The position numbers and the translations under genes were made by a program. A DNA stretch of 64,000 nucleotides, from positions 1 through 64,000 of the forward strand of contig NZ_JAENGP010000009.1 of NCBI RefSeq assembly GCF_016595155.1, in the 5' to 3' direction. Positions 42,927-51,546 of the stretch are shown in pieces (the stretch's first letter is position 1; each line of letters starts with the position of its first letter). Source of the stretch: Advenella mandrilli. Lineage in GTDB: Bacteria; Pseudomonadota; Gammaproteobacteria; Burkholderiales; Burkholderiaceae_B. The notes below the pieces were generated by a model, which was given only the letters and a program-made list of their open reading frames with translations, was not told the DNA's origin and did no database searches.

Positions 42927-44954
42927 TTATTGGGCATTGGCCGATGGCAGGCGTTCCAGAGTTATTCCTTTTAACACAAGACGCTCATTACCTAATGCCC
43001 ATACCCGGAACTCCATTGTCTGTGGCTTATCAAGGGTGAAATAGAGGGGCTGAGGATGTTCACTGGATGTAAGCGTTGTCTCTGCATACATCTTACCTTC
43101 GTTGCCAACCACATCAAGCCTGACAACTCCGGCCGGATTATGGGCAGCCAAAATATCAAAACTCACCTTGTAATGCCCTGGATCAACCGTAATATAAGGC
43201 CCATAGTGTAAAGCGCCTGACTCTCCCTGCCCGGCCACGAGAACATGCGCCTCCTTCTCAAAATGCCCGATCTGCTTTGAAGCATGTTCGTTCATTTTGA
43301 ATGTAAAAGGGGCCTCAAAGCTGGCATCCCACCCTGGCAAATGATTGGCCAGATTATCCTTGAAGACATAAATTTCGAAATCCTTAATTGCATAATGTCG
43401 GATGGGTTCCACATTATATTCCTCAAGGGCATCCCATTTAATATGCTTCGCCTCTTCATTGGTCAGCAATAAAAAGGTTTCTCCATGCCACGCTGAGGGC
43501 CGGTACCACCGGTTAGAAGACAAATGCCGCACGGGAACGGGAATCCCGTTTTTTATGGATATCTGGCGTACCAATGATTTCTCATCACTCAAAACGCTCA
43601 CAACACCTGCATTCCAGTATGTGGCATAACCATACTCAAGCTTATTGGCAACAAGAAAATCCACAAGGTCTTGTAGCTGCGTATGGTATTGGCCTGGCTG
43701 CCCCCATGCCATCTCTACCCGCTCCTTCGGCGACGAGTGATAAACCAAATAACCATTCACAAGATAGAAAACAGTCATAAAGGCCATGCCGATTGCCGGA
43801 AGTGGTGATCTGACCCGGTCTATGGAACTCATTAATAACGTTATAAAGCCCAAAAACAGGGAAGGCACCAGATACCTTGCACTCTGAACCGGGTCACTCA
43901 TATCTGCAAGGGTCGTCGTAATATATATAAAGAAAACCCCGGCAAACGCAATGACAGAAAAAACACCCAAGAATTTCATGCCATCGTCAGCATAACGAAA
44001 AGCCTTATAAACTGCCCATGGAACCAATAAAGTGATGATAACGGCAACCGCTAACCGTAAGGCTTCATAAACACCTGTGGGACTAACCATGGGTTTGCCT
44101 GGCGTTGGAAAACCACCAAAAATAGATAAAACACCCAGAGGCACCAGGCTGAGATTTTTCAGCATCAGCTTATAGGGAAGCCAAAGCGCATTTCCCACTG
44201 TCAGTATGTTTATGACGCCTGATAAAGTATAGAAATGCAACGAAGCACCAATGCCAATACCCATAAAGAATATGGCAAGCGCCTGCCAAAGCTTATGGCG
44301 ACCAACAGCACTCCCCATCCAAAGCAACCAACAGACTGCCGCTAAAAAAGGAAGTCCGTAACTTATTGTGGCCCTCTGTGGATTTTCCCAATACACCAGC
44401 GTCACAAGAAGAAAGAAAACCACTCCCCATACAACCGCAAATTTTCCGTTGGATTTAAAAAATTTCCAAGCAAACACAATCAGATAGCAACAAACCGTCA
44501 CATCAAAGCCATAACTGACCTGCCCATATAGATTTTCTGCCATAAAACTGGAGACACCCGCTGCAGCAACCGCCACAATAAAAATACGGCGTACGAGACT
44601 TAAATTTGTTATACCTGAAATAAACCAGATAGCACTTAATAGCAGTATGGAAAAAATCAAGCCGGAAATGGCATGGACGGTAAAACCGGCCGGCATGAAC
44701 CCGAGCAGTGGAATAATGAATGTATGTCCAAAAAAAACAAAAAGATCATTATTTATATAATTCCAATCATTTGGAAAATAATCTTTGGTATCAAAAATCT
44801 CTCTTGCCAGTAAAACCTTAACCGCACTATCTGAATGAAACTCAGGTTGATATTCAATAAACAGATACCAAACAAGCAAACCGATATTGGTCACAAGAAA
44901 TGCTACTGCCACGCCAAGTGCCAAATGATTCAATATTTTCTTATTCTTAATCAC
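42927..44954 (-). CDS. large polytopic membrane protein, GT-C-like, with C-terminal soluble domain
   Basis: This 675-residue protein has an N-terminal membrane anchor, an acidic first loop (EFHSDSAVKVLLAREIF, about 36-52) as in GT-C glycosyltransferases, about eleven hydrophobic segments up to residue 425, and a C-terminal soluble part (about 430-675). The end of that part is beta-rich (HYKVSFDILAAHNPAG region) and resembles a carbohydrate-binding sandwich. I cannot assign a family. It ends 31 bases from the stop of the SMR-like gene and transcribes the other way. It may transfer a lipid-linked sugar onto the O-antigen or core in the periplasm. Confidence 0.7.
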   Translation of the reverse strand: MIKNKKILNHLALGVAVAFLVTNIGLLVWYLFIEYQPEFHSDSAVKVLLAREIFDTKDYFPNDWNYINNDLFVFFGHTFIIPLLGFMPAGFTVHAISGLIFSILLLSAIWFISGITNLSLVRRIFIVAVAAAGVSSFMAENLYGQVSYGFDVTVCCYLIVFAWKFFKSNGKFAVVWGVVFFLLVTLVYWENPQRATISYGLPFLAAVCWLLWMGSAVGRHKLWQALAIFFMGIGIGASLHFYTLSGVINILTVGNALWLPYKLMLKNLSLVPLGVLSIFGGFPTPGKPMVSPTGVYEALRLAVAVIITLLVPWAVYKAFRYADDGMKFLGVFSVIAFAGVFFIYITTTLADMSDPVQSARYLVPSLFLGFITLLMSSIDRVRSPLPAIGMAFMTVFYLVNGYLVYHSSPKERVEMAWGQPGQYHTQLQDLVDFLVANKLEYGYATYWNAGVVSVLSDEKSLVRQISIKNGIPVPVRHLSSNRWYRPSAWHGETFLLLTNEEAKHIKWDALEEYNVEPIRHYAIKDFEIYVFKDNLANHLPGWDASFEAPFTFKMNEHASKQIGHFEKEAHVLVAGQGESGALHYGPYITVDPGHYKVSFDILAAHNPAGVVRLDVVGNEGKMYAETTLTSSEHPQPLYFTLDKPQTMEFRVWALGNERLVLKGITLERLPSANAQ

Positions 44955-45017
44955 AACCCTTCCTCAAAATAAGCGCATCAACCAGACAGTTACAGAAAAC
45001 GAAAGTTTATCAAGTAC

Positions 45018-46151
45018 TTATAACTTCTGATAAACCGCAATGGTTTCCTGCGCACACCGCTCCCATGAAAAACCGGCTGATTGCTGCAATCCTTGTGTCA
45101 CAGCCTGCGTTCTCCAGATGTTATCTTCCAATCCCTTGAGAAGATTCATGGCTAACGTTTCAACATCCATGGGTGCACACATTAACGCGGCAGAACCCAC
45201 CACCTCTGGCAAAGAGGAACTGTCAGAACAGACAACAGGCACACCTGAACTCATTGCTTCCAGCACAGGCAATCCAAACCCTTCATATAGGGAAGGAAAA
45301 GCAAATAACCTTGCCCCCGCATATAAACCCGGTAAATCTTCTGCTGGCAAAAAGCCCAAATATCGGGCCCACCCTTGTCTTTCAGCGTCTTTAATCCGTG
45401 CATGAATGGCCTCACTTTGCCATCCTTTATAGCCTGTGAGAATCAAAGGCCATTGGCGCCTAACGCTGACAGGCAAACGCGCATAGGCATCCAATAATGT
45501 CACGATATTTTTACGTGGTTCTATCGTTCCTACAAAAAGACTATATCCCTGGTACTCAAGCTGATAGCGCTTTAACAAAGGTTGCAGATCAACCTCAGGA
45601 TAAGGCTGAAACTCGGGTGCACTAGCCAATGGAACCGCATGTATCTTATCCATTGCCAGACCTGAAAACTCCGCCAACTCACAGCGCGTAAACTCTGAAT
45701 CAGTGATTAAGCGATCCGCCCTGTTAAGTGTCGTACGAAGTTCTTTCTGCAAATAACGTACTTTTACCGGATCGTGACACTCAGACCAGGTAAACGGTGA
45801 AAGATCATGAAAAGTGGCCACTTTCCTTCCGGGAAACACAGGCAGAAAAAAGTTGGGGCTGTGATAGATATAATCGCCATGCTTGCGCAAGGCTTTGGAA
45901 CGAAGCCAGGGCATCAATAAACGATATGCCTCCATGGCCAGATAGCTCTTTTGAACTATCCGTTTAAGCCCATGTACAGGATTATCTTTCAAGTCGGATT
46001 GCGGCAGTTCCTGCAAAAAACGAGTTGCTGAAAACAATTTCAGCTCATCAATACAGGAGGATGTGCGCAACGCTTTAGCCAGCTCATAAGTGTAACGACC
46101 AATCCCGGTTAATGGAAAACGTATAGGCTCGACATTAAGTATAACTTTCAT
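45018..46151 (-). CDS. family 4 glycosyltransferase (rhamnosyl/mannosyltransferase-like)
   Basis: This 377-residue GT-B enzyme begins MKVILNVEPIRFPLTGIGRYTYEL, with the G-x-GRY acceptor loop seen in WbdB/WbpY-type enzymes. Its C-terminal GT4 domain (about 190-360) holds FVGTIEPRKN and the EGFGLPVLEAMSSGVPVV motif with both glutamates of E-x7-E. It is the last gene of the minus-strand O-antigen operon, 9 bases after the 994-residue transferase. With the GDP-D-rhamnose genes upstream, the likely job is D-rhamnosyl transfer during chain growth. Confidence 0.9.
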   Translation of the reverse strand: MKVILNVEPIRFPLTGIGRYTYELAKALRTSSCIDELKLFSATRFLQELPQSDLKDNPVHGLKRIVQKSYLAMEAYRLLMPWLRSKALRKHGDYIYHSPNFFLPVFPGRKVATFHDLSPFTWSECHDPVKVRYLQKELRTTLNRADRLITDSEFTRCELAEFSGLAMDKIHAVPLASAPEFQPYPEVDLQPLLKRYQLEYQGYSLFVGTIEPRKNIVTLLDAYARLPVSVRRQWPLILTGYKGWQSEAIHARIKDAERQGWARYLGFLPAEDLPGLYAGARLFAFPSLYEGFGLPVLEAMSSGVPVVCSDSSSLPEVVGSAALMCAPMDVETLAMNLLKGLEDNIWRTQAVTQGLQQSAGFSWERCAQETIAVYQKL

Positions 46152-46160
46152 GCTTAACCG

Positions 46161-49145
46161 TCAGAAAACGCGACCACCAAGAATTTCTTCAAGGAACAAA
46201 GTGGCATTCCCCCCAAAATTCTGAAGCCGTTGAACACCACTGGCATCATCAACCAGACATTGAATCATCACTCCCCGCACACGCAGTGTCTGGTAGAAGT
46301 CACTGTGCATTGTCTGTACAGATTGTGGTACGTCCAAAACAAAAAATATATCACCCACGGCAAACTCAATGGGCTCGTCCTGCAAACAATGCTCGGGACA
46401 ACCCATCAGGCCCGCCGAAAAATGTCGTGCATACCGATACTCATTTTCACCTAAGGCATAAACGGGCTCGATCCGGTAGTTATCAGGAGGATTTATCAGC
46501 CACTCCCTGATCGTGTTTCGTATCACTGTGTGTTCACTATTCCCAATCAATCCACTCACATCAAGCAACAATTGTTTTTTTTGGGGCCGTAAAGGAAAAC
46601 AATCCGCAAGATGGCTTGAAAGAGCGATTAATTCCGTATCTGGTTGAGCGGTTGCTGATTTTTTTGCAATAGCAGGCAAGAGACCTGGCAAACCATTTTG
46701 TGCTGACTTATAAAAGTTTTCAATGGCATCCTGGTATTGTCCCGCGCAATATCGGGGGTCATGATCCTCAAGGATGACTTCCCTTGCCCGTTTCCCCAGG
46801 GACTGCCGCTTATCGCCATCTTGCCAAAGTGTTTCCAATGCGGTGATAAGCTCTTCATCGGAAAATTCGTCTGACAACATCCAGACAGCCTGCTCGTTCA
46901 AATCCGCCATACTGCCATTAGCATTGACGATCGTCGCCAGACTGTGGCACATACAGTCAAGAACCGTCCCTGAGGTTTCCCCTCGTGACAAGGTGCGTAA
47001 TTGAACTCCCATATCAGCGGCAGCAAGATAATTTCGGAAAAGATCCAGATCTGCCCATCCCGTGATACGAATGTTTTTTTCAGCACGATGGTTCCGAATG
47101 ATCTCGAGCAACTCTACCCCATAAGTGCCAGGATGATTCTCACCGACAAAGACAAGATGACAATTTTTGTCTGCACCCAACCGTGAATTCAACCATGCTT
47201 CCAACAGGCGGTGATTTAATTTTGTGGGGCCAAGCATACCGAAGGAACACACAACGAAGTCATCCACTCCCAAACCCAATGCCTGACGAGCCAATACCCT
47301 GTCTTTATTGACATGAGGATCACGCATATGAGGAATCACTGCCCAGTTCTCACCGTTATCACCATACCACCGCTTGGCCAAACGCAACGAGTTCTGGGAA
47401 TGGGCAATCACACCCAAACTGTTCTGCACCACACTCAGGCTGCACGGATACTTCCAGATAACATCCACTTCATCCTTGCTATGATATCTGTCATGAAATG
47501 CGGCATAACCATGCGCATGGTATAACTCTTTTGTCCAGAAAGCGGGTTCAATGGCATGCGCTTCCATGTAATGGGATATGCCCGACAAATAAAAATCATG
47601 AAGAACGACAACCCCCGGGTGAGTACCGAGCAATTCAAACATATGCTGATGAAAAGCCGAATTGCCAAACTGATACAACACCCGATCATAACTGCTGGCG
47701 TTGTCTCTAAAGTATTGAACCGTACGTATTGGACAATTGGCATTGATCCATTCATCCGTAACATTATCCTGTACAACCACAACCTCAATATCATAGTGCC
47801 TGGCCAACTCTGGCAACAGTTCAGCACTGTAATCGGCAATACCTGATCGCTCGGGAGGTAAGGGTGAAATGTAGGCCAGTTTAAGGCGGCGGTCTGGAAC
47901 GCTATTCGTTGAATGGCTTTTCTGATGGGCAACAAGACGCTCCATCTGCACAATTGCACGGCGAGCACTCTCTGCCCATGAAAATTTCATTGCCTGATGC
48001 TTGCCATGCTTCACAAGTCGAGCGCGAAAATCCTCATCGTTCAGGGCCCGCTCCATCAGCCGGGCAAAATCATCATCTGAATGGGGGTCAAATAAAGCTT
48101 CTGGCAAGCCAATGACCTCTGGCAAGCTGGACGTATTGGCCCCAATGACCGGCGCACCACAACGCATGGCTTCCAAAGCCGGTAAGCCGAACCCCTCATG
48201 CCATGAAGGAAAGACAAAAAGATGACAAAGATTATAAAGCCTGACGAGGTCTTCTTCGGATACAAAACCGGTAAGGATCAGCTCATCTTCTTCAAGACCA
48301 CATTTGCGGGCCAAAGCCTCAAGATTGCGTCTGTTTTCAGCCTGAATGCTGCAGACAATGGCCAATTGGTGCGATGCACGCAAATTTTGGGGTAATTTGG
48401 CATAAGAACGAATTAAACCTTCAATATTCTTGCGATGATCAATACCCCCGGTGTACATCACAAAAGGATGATACAAACCATATTTTTTCCGCAATTCACT
48501 TTCCGCTTCGGCAGAAACAGGCACCTTACGGAAATGCCCATCAGCATCTGTTGAAATATTGGCAGACCAATCCTTTGACAAGTCCAAATGGGAAATGCCC
48601 TCTTGGCGTGAGGATTCTGAAATGGCCAACCAGAGGTCAGCCTGACGCAAAAATTCAATTTTCTCGGAATAGTAGGCTTTTACGACAGGATTTTCAAGAT
48701 AGATCTCATGATGGATGAGCGGAATCAGGTCATACAAAATCACAGCCGTCGGAAAATCACGTGTGAATTGAGCGATGCTGGTTACAGCATTATCCGTCAG
48801 CCCTTCAAACAGACTGGACACAAGCACCACATCAGGCTTCAGACTGGCCAGGAAAGCTTCCCTAAGAAGTTCACCGGCGTGTCGTCGCCAGTCATTGTCC
48901 GTTTCAGCCTTGGCTGTAGGCGTGACGGTATTCCAGATCTGAATATTTTCCGGTGGCAACAGCTTATCAAAAGCCGTGCGTATTGGCTCTATGGAGTCAG
49001 AGAAATAGCCATTTACGGCAAGAATAACTTCGTGATCCCCCCGATTACGTACAATCTCTTGCACCAATGCCATTGTGTAACGCCCGATCCCACGATGACG
49101 CGATCCCGTGGATTGAGCCCCTTGCATATCTATCACAATGCGCAT
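46161..49145 (-). CDS. two-domain family 4 glycosyltransferase (WbdA/WbpX-like polymerase)
   Basis: This 994-residue protein carries two GT4 modules. The first (about 1-415) starts MRIVIDMQGAQSTGSRHRGI and has the donor motif EGFGLPALEAMRCGAPVIGA. The second (about 420-840) starts LKLAYISPLPPERSGIADYS and has a more divergent donor site (SRGETSGTVLDCMCHSLATI). A C-terminal stretch (about 850-994) has no clear motif. Such tandem GT4 proteins (WbdA in E. coli O8/O9a) polymerise mannan or rhamnan repeats. Its start overlaps the FkbM methyltransferase stop by one base (TAATG). It probably builds the D-rhamnan main chain. Confidence 0.88.
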   Translation of the reverse strand: MRIVIDMQGAQSTGSRHRGIGRYTMALVQEIVRNRGDHEVILAVNGYFSDSIEPIRTAFDKLLPPENIQIWNTVTPTAKAETDNDWRRHAGELLREAFLASLKPDVVLVSSLFEGLTDNAVTSIAQFTRDFPTAVILYDLIPLIHHEIYLENPVVKAYYSEKIEFLRQADLWLAISESSRQEGISHLDLSKDWSANISTDADGHFRKVPVSAEAESELRKKYGLYHPFVMYTGGIDHRKNIEGLIRSYAKLPQNLRASHQLAIVCSIQAENRRNLEALARKCGLEEDELILTGFVSEEDLVRLYNLCHLFVFPSWHEGFGLPALEAMRCGAPVIGANTSSLPEVIGLPEALFDPHSDDDFARLMERALNDEDFRARLVKHGKHQAMKFSWAESARRAIVQMERLVAHQKSHSTNSVPDRRLKLAYISPLPPERSGIADYSAELLPELARHYDIEVVVVQDNVTDEWINANCPIRTVQYFRDNASSYDRVLYQFGNSAFHQHMFELLGTHPGVVVLHDFYLSGISHYMEAHAIEPAFWTKELYHAHGYAAFHDRYHSKDEVDVIWKYPCSLSVVQNSLGVIAHSQNSLRLAKRWYGDNGENWAVIPHMRDPHVNKDRVLARQALGLGVDDFVVCSFGMLGPTKLNHRLLEAWLNSRLGADKNCHLVFVGENHPGTYGVELLEIIRNHRAEKNIRITGWADLDLFRNYLAAADMGVQLRTLSRGETSGTVLDCMCHSLATIVNANGSMADLNEQAVWMLSDEFSDEELITALETLWQDGDKRQSLGKRAREVILEDHDPRYCAGQYQDAIENFYKSAQNGLPGLLPAIAKKSATAQPDTELIALSSHLADCFPLRPQKKQLLLDVSGLIGNSEHTVIRNTIREWLINPPDNYRIEPVYALGENEYRYARHFSAGLMGCPEHCLQDEPIEFAVGDIFFVLDVPQSVQTMHSDFYQTLRVRGVMIQCLVDDASGVQRLQNFGGNATLFLEEILGGRVF

Positions 49146-50326
49146 TAATCGTTCCCCTTATTATTCTGTTCCATGGCAATTTTAAGGTCACGATAAATAT
49201 GACGTGCCCGTGGTGTAAGTTGTATTAATTTTGTGGGTACATATTGAGCCGGAACCAGCATCATACCGATGGTGCCTGCCGTTAAACGGGATATTCGAGC
49301 CTTGAGTCCCGGACAACGATTCAGGATGTAAAGTGCCATTCGTTTGAGCCGGGGTCGCCTGAGAATATAATGCGCCGTTTTGCCCACAAAAATCTTGATC
49401 CTGTTCCGGATACTTTTTGATTTAAAGCGTTTTATCTGCTCACCCGTATAACGTAATGGTGCTGTTATTTTCCAGGAAGTACTCCCAAGTAAAGTCTGGA
49501 CATAAGCCTCTTTCTCTGCGATCCTGTTTTCCAACTCTTTTGCCCTTGCCTCTGCCTTAATGACAGCTGCCTCTGCCTTAATCGCCCTCGATTCAATCTG
49601 CTTGCGCATTCCCAACACATTTTTGCATAAAAAATTGGAAGCGGTTCCACTCAAAACAGCCTGATCAAAAACATTAGGAGGCGCGCCAAAAGCCTCAAGC
49701 AGGTTTTCATGTGATTCATGCACATAAAAACGATTCAGCCCATCAAAATACGCAAATATATAGCCTTTCTTCAGTACTATGTCCTCCCAGTCCTGGAAAT
49801 TAACCTCTGCTAAAGAAGGTCTTGTACTTTCAATAACTAAAATCCATGGGCGTGCCGGTGCATCTGCCCAGCTTTCAAGGACTTCCTTTTCCAGTCCTTC
49901 GACATCAATCTTAAGCCAATGAATTTCATGCTCATCATACTGCTCAAGAAGCGCACTTAAAGGTATGACGTCTACCCTCGTCTCTGTAAAAGAAAAGCCA
50001 TCTTTTCTATGTTGCTCGGCAACCTCACGTTTTACCGTTGATAAACCCGTACCTTCAATTTCATAAAATATGATCGATCCGGACTGCATGCCGATAGCAA
50101 CTTGTTCTACATGCTCATCAGGCCTTGAAGAACGTAATTTATCGGAATATTGCGGTGTTGGTTCAACATGAACCCCTCTCCAGCCATGCTCATAAAAAGC
50201 AAGACTGACAGAATCAACAACAGGGTCATTGGCGCCAATATCAATGTAAAACCCGTTTTCAATATGACGCAATGCCCGCCAAAGCATAACATCTTCAAAA
50301 TTCTGTGCGTAAGACAAGATTCCCAT
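49145..50326 (-). CDS. FkbM-family methyltransferase with C-terminal coiled coil, candidate chain terminator
   Basis: This 393-residue protein joins an FkbM methyltransferase domain to a C-terminal region. The methyltransferase domain spans about 1-230, with FYIDIGANDPVVDSVSLAF as SAM site (27-45), VHVEPTPQY and WLKIDVEGLEKEVL. The C-terminal region has a heptad-rich coil (about 240-280) encoded by a 21-base direct repeat, the LLGSTSWKITAPLR signature (279-292) common in glycan enzymes, and a basic amphipathic tail. It lies between wzt and the WbdA-like gene, the place of the WbdD methyl-cap terminator in E. coli O8/O9a. It may methylate the non-reducing end and set chain length. It is coupled to both neighbours by TAATG overlaps. 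Confidence 0.85.
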   Translation of the reverse strand: MGILSYAQNFEDVMLWRALRHIENGFYIDIGANDPVVDSVSLAFYEHGWRGVHVEPTPQYSDKLRSSRPDEHVEQVAIGMQSGSIIFYEIEGTGLSTVKREVAEQHRKDGFSFTETRVDVIPLSALLEQYDEHEIHWLKIDVEGLEKEVLESWADAPARPWILVIESTRPSLAEVNFQDWEDIVLKKGYIFAYFDGLNRFYVHESHENLLEAFGAPPNVFDQAVLSGTASNFLCKNVLGMRKQIESRAIKAEAAVIKAEARAKELENRIAEKEAYVQTLLGSTSWKITAPLRYTGEQIKRFKSKSIRNRIKIFVGKTAHYILRRPRLKRMALYILNRCPGLKARISRLTAGTIGMMLVPAQYVPTKLIQLTPRARHIYRDLKIAMEQNNKGND

Positions 50327-51546
50327 TACACCACCACCTCAATTTCAGGCTCTATCCATGCAGAACCGGCAAAAAGTATTCGGGACGTATTTACCACATC
50401 AAATATCAGTGCCAAATCCCGCCACTCATAGTTCTGCTCCAGATGAGTTACGCCCCCCGTCAAGGCAAGCTGAACGGAATAAGTACCAGGTCCCAGATTC
50501 GCCGGGAATTTGATATTAAAAACACATTGTTTACCCGCTTCAAGATTTTCCAGGATTTGTTGGGTATGATGCGTGTTTGTTCCATACATGACCTGACCCA
50601 ACCGGTCTTTAATACCATAACCCAACACCAACCTGGAAACCGGCTTATGAACTGTCGTCGTCACTTGCAAAACAACGTTCTGGCCTACTTCAATCGCTTC
50701 AACAGCCTGTCCCGCCTCGTTTAGCAACAGAACTTCCGTAACGGTAACCTCCCCGGTACCTGAGACGGTCTGAATTTTTCCATTTTTCTGGATTTTTTGC
50801 TCAACTTTAGTACCTTCTTTATCGGCAAGCAATGCATTGTAATAATCCATCACTGCCTCTGGCTTCCCTTCCATTGCCATTCGTCCCGCGTTTAAGAGTA
50901 TCGCTTTATCACAAATACTCTGAATGGCCGCTTTATCATGACTGACAATCAGCAAGGTTGTGCCCTGCCCATTAAATTCACGAATCCGATCAAAACTCTT
51001 GTGCTGAAAGTAGGCATCCCCCACCGACAAGGCCTCATCAATAATCAAGATATCAGGTCGCTTCGCGGTAGCAACACTGAATGCCAGACGCATTTGCATG
51101 CCACTGCTGTAAACCCGAACCGGCATGTCAATATAATCACCAATCTCGGCAAAAGCCTCTATGGCCGGCATCAAACTGGAAATTTCCTCTACGGAATACC
51201 CGATTAATTGCCCGGCCATATATACATTTTGCCGTCCGGTAAAATCTGGATGAAACCCAATGCCAAGTTCCAGCAAAGCTGCCACACGCCCGGCAATATT
51301 AATACTGCCCGTAGTAGGTTGAGTGGTGCCGGTAATCATCTTTAGCAATGTACTTTTACCTGCACCGTTAATACCGATTATCCCAACCGCTTCACCCGCC
51401 CCAACATTAAAACTAATGTCTCGCAGCACCCATTTCAGGTCATGATATTTACGTTTTCCCGGCAGCACCCATTCTGCCAATCTGGACCAGCGCGTTTTAT
51501 ATTGTTTATAAGCCTTGCCAAGATTATTTACTGTGATTGTTCCCAT
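50326..51546 (-). CDS. wzt: O-antigen ABC exporter ATPase Wzt with C-terminal glycan-binding domain
   Basis: This 406-residue protein combines an ABC ATPase (about 1-245) with a C-terminal Wzt-type beta-sandwich (about 265-406). Walker A is GINGAGKST, the signature is YSSGMQMRLAFS, and Walker B is ILIIDEALSVGD. In E. coli O8/O9a and related systems the C-terminal domain recognises the modified non-reducing end of the finished chain before export. The domain here fits that length class and ends EIEVVV. The start overlaps the wzm stop by one base, and the stop overlaps the methyltransferase start likewise. Confidence 0.95.
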   Translation of the reverse strand: MGTITVNNLGKAYKQYKTRWSRLAEWVLPGKRKYHDLKWVLRDISFNVGAGEAVGIIGINGAGKSTLLKMITGTTQPTTGSINIAGRVAALLELGIGFHPDFTGRQNVYMAGQLIGYSVEEISSLMPAIEAFAEIGDYIDMPVRVYSSGMQMRLAFSVATAKRPDILIIDEALSVGDAYFQHKSFDRIREFNGQGTTLLIVSHDKAAIQSICDKAILLNAGRMAMEGKPEAVMDYYNALLADKEGTKVEQKIQKNGKIQTVSGTGEVTVTEVLLLNEAGQAVEAIEVGQNVVLQVTTTVHKPVSRLVLGYGIKDRLGQVMYGTNTHHTQQILENLEAGKQCVFNIKFPANLGPGTYSVQLALTGGVTHLEQNYEWRDLALIFDVVNTSRILFAGSAWIEPEIEVVV

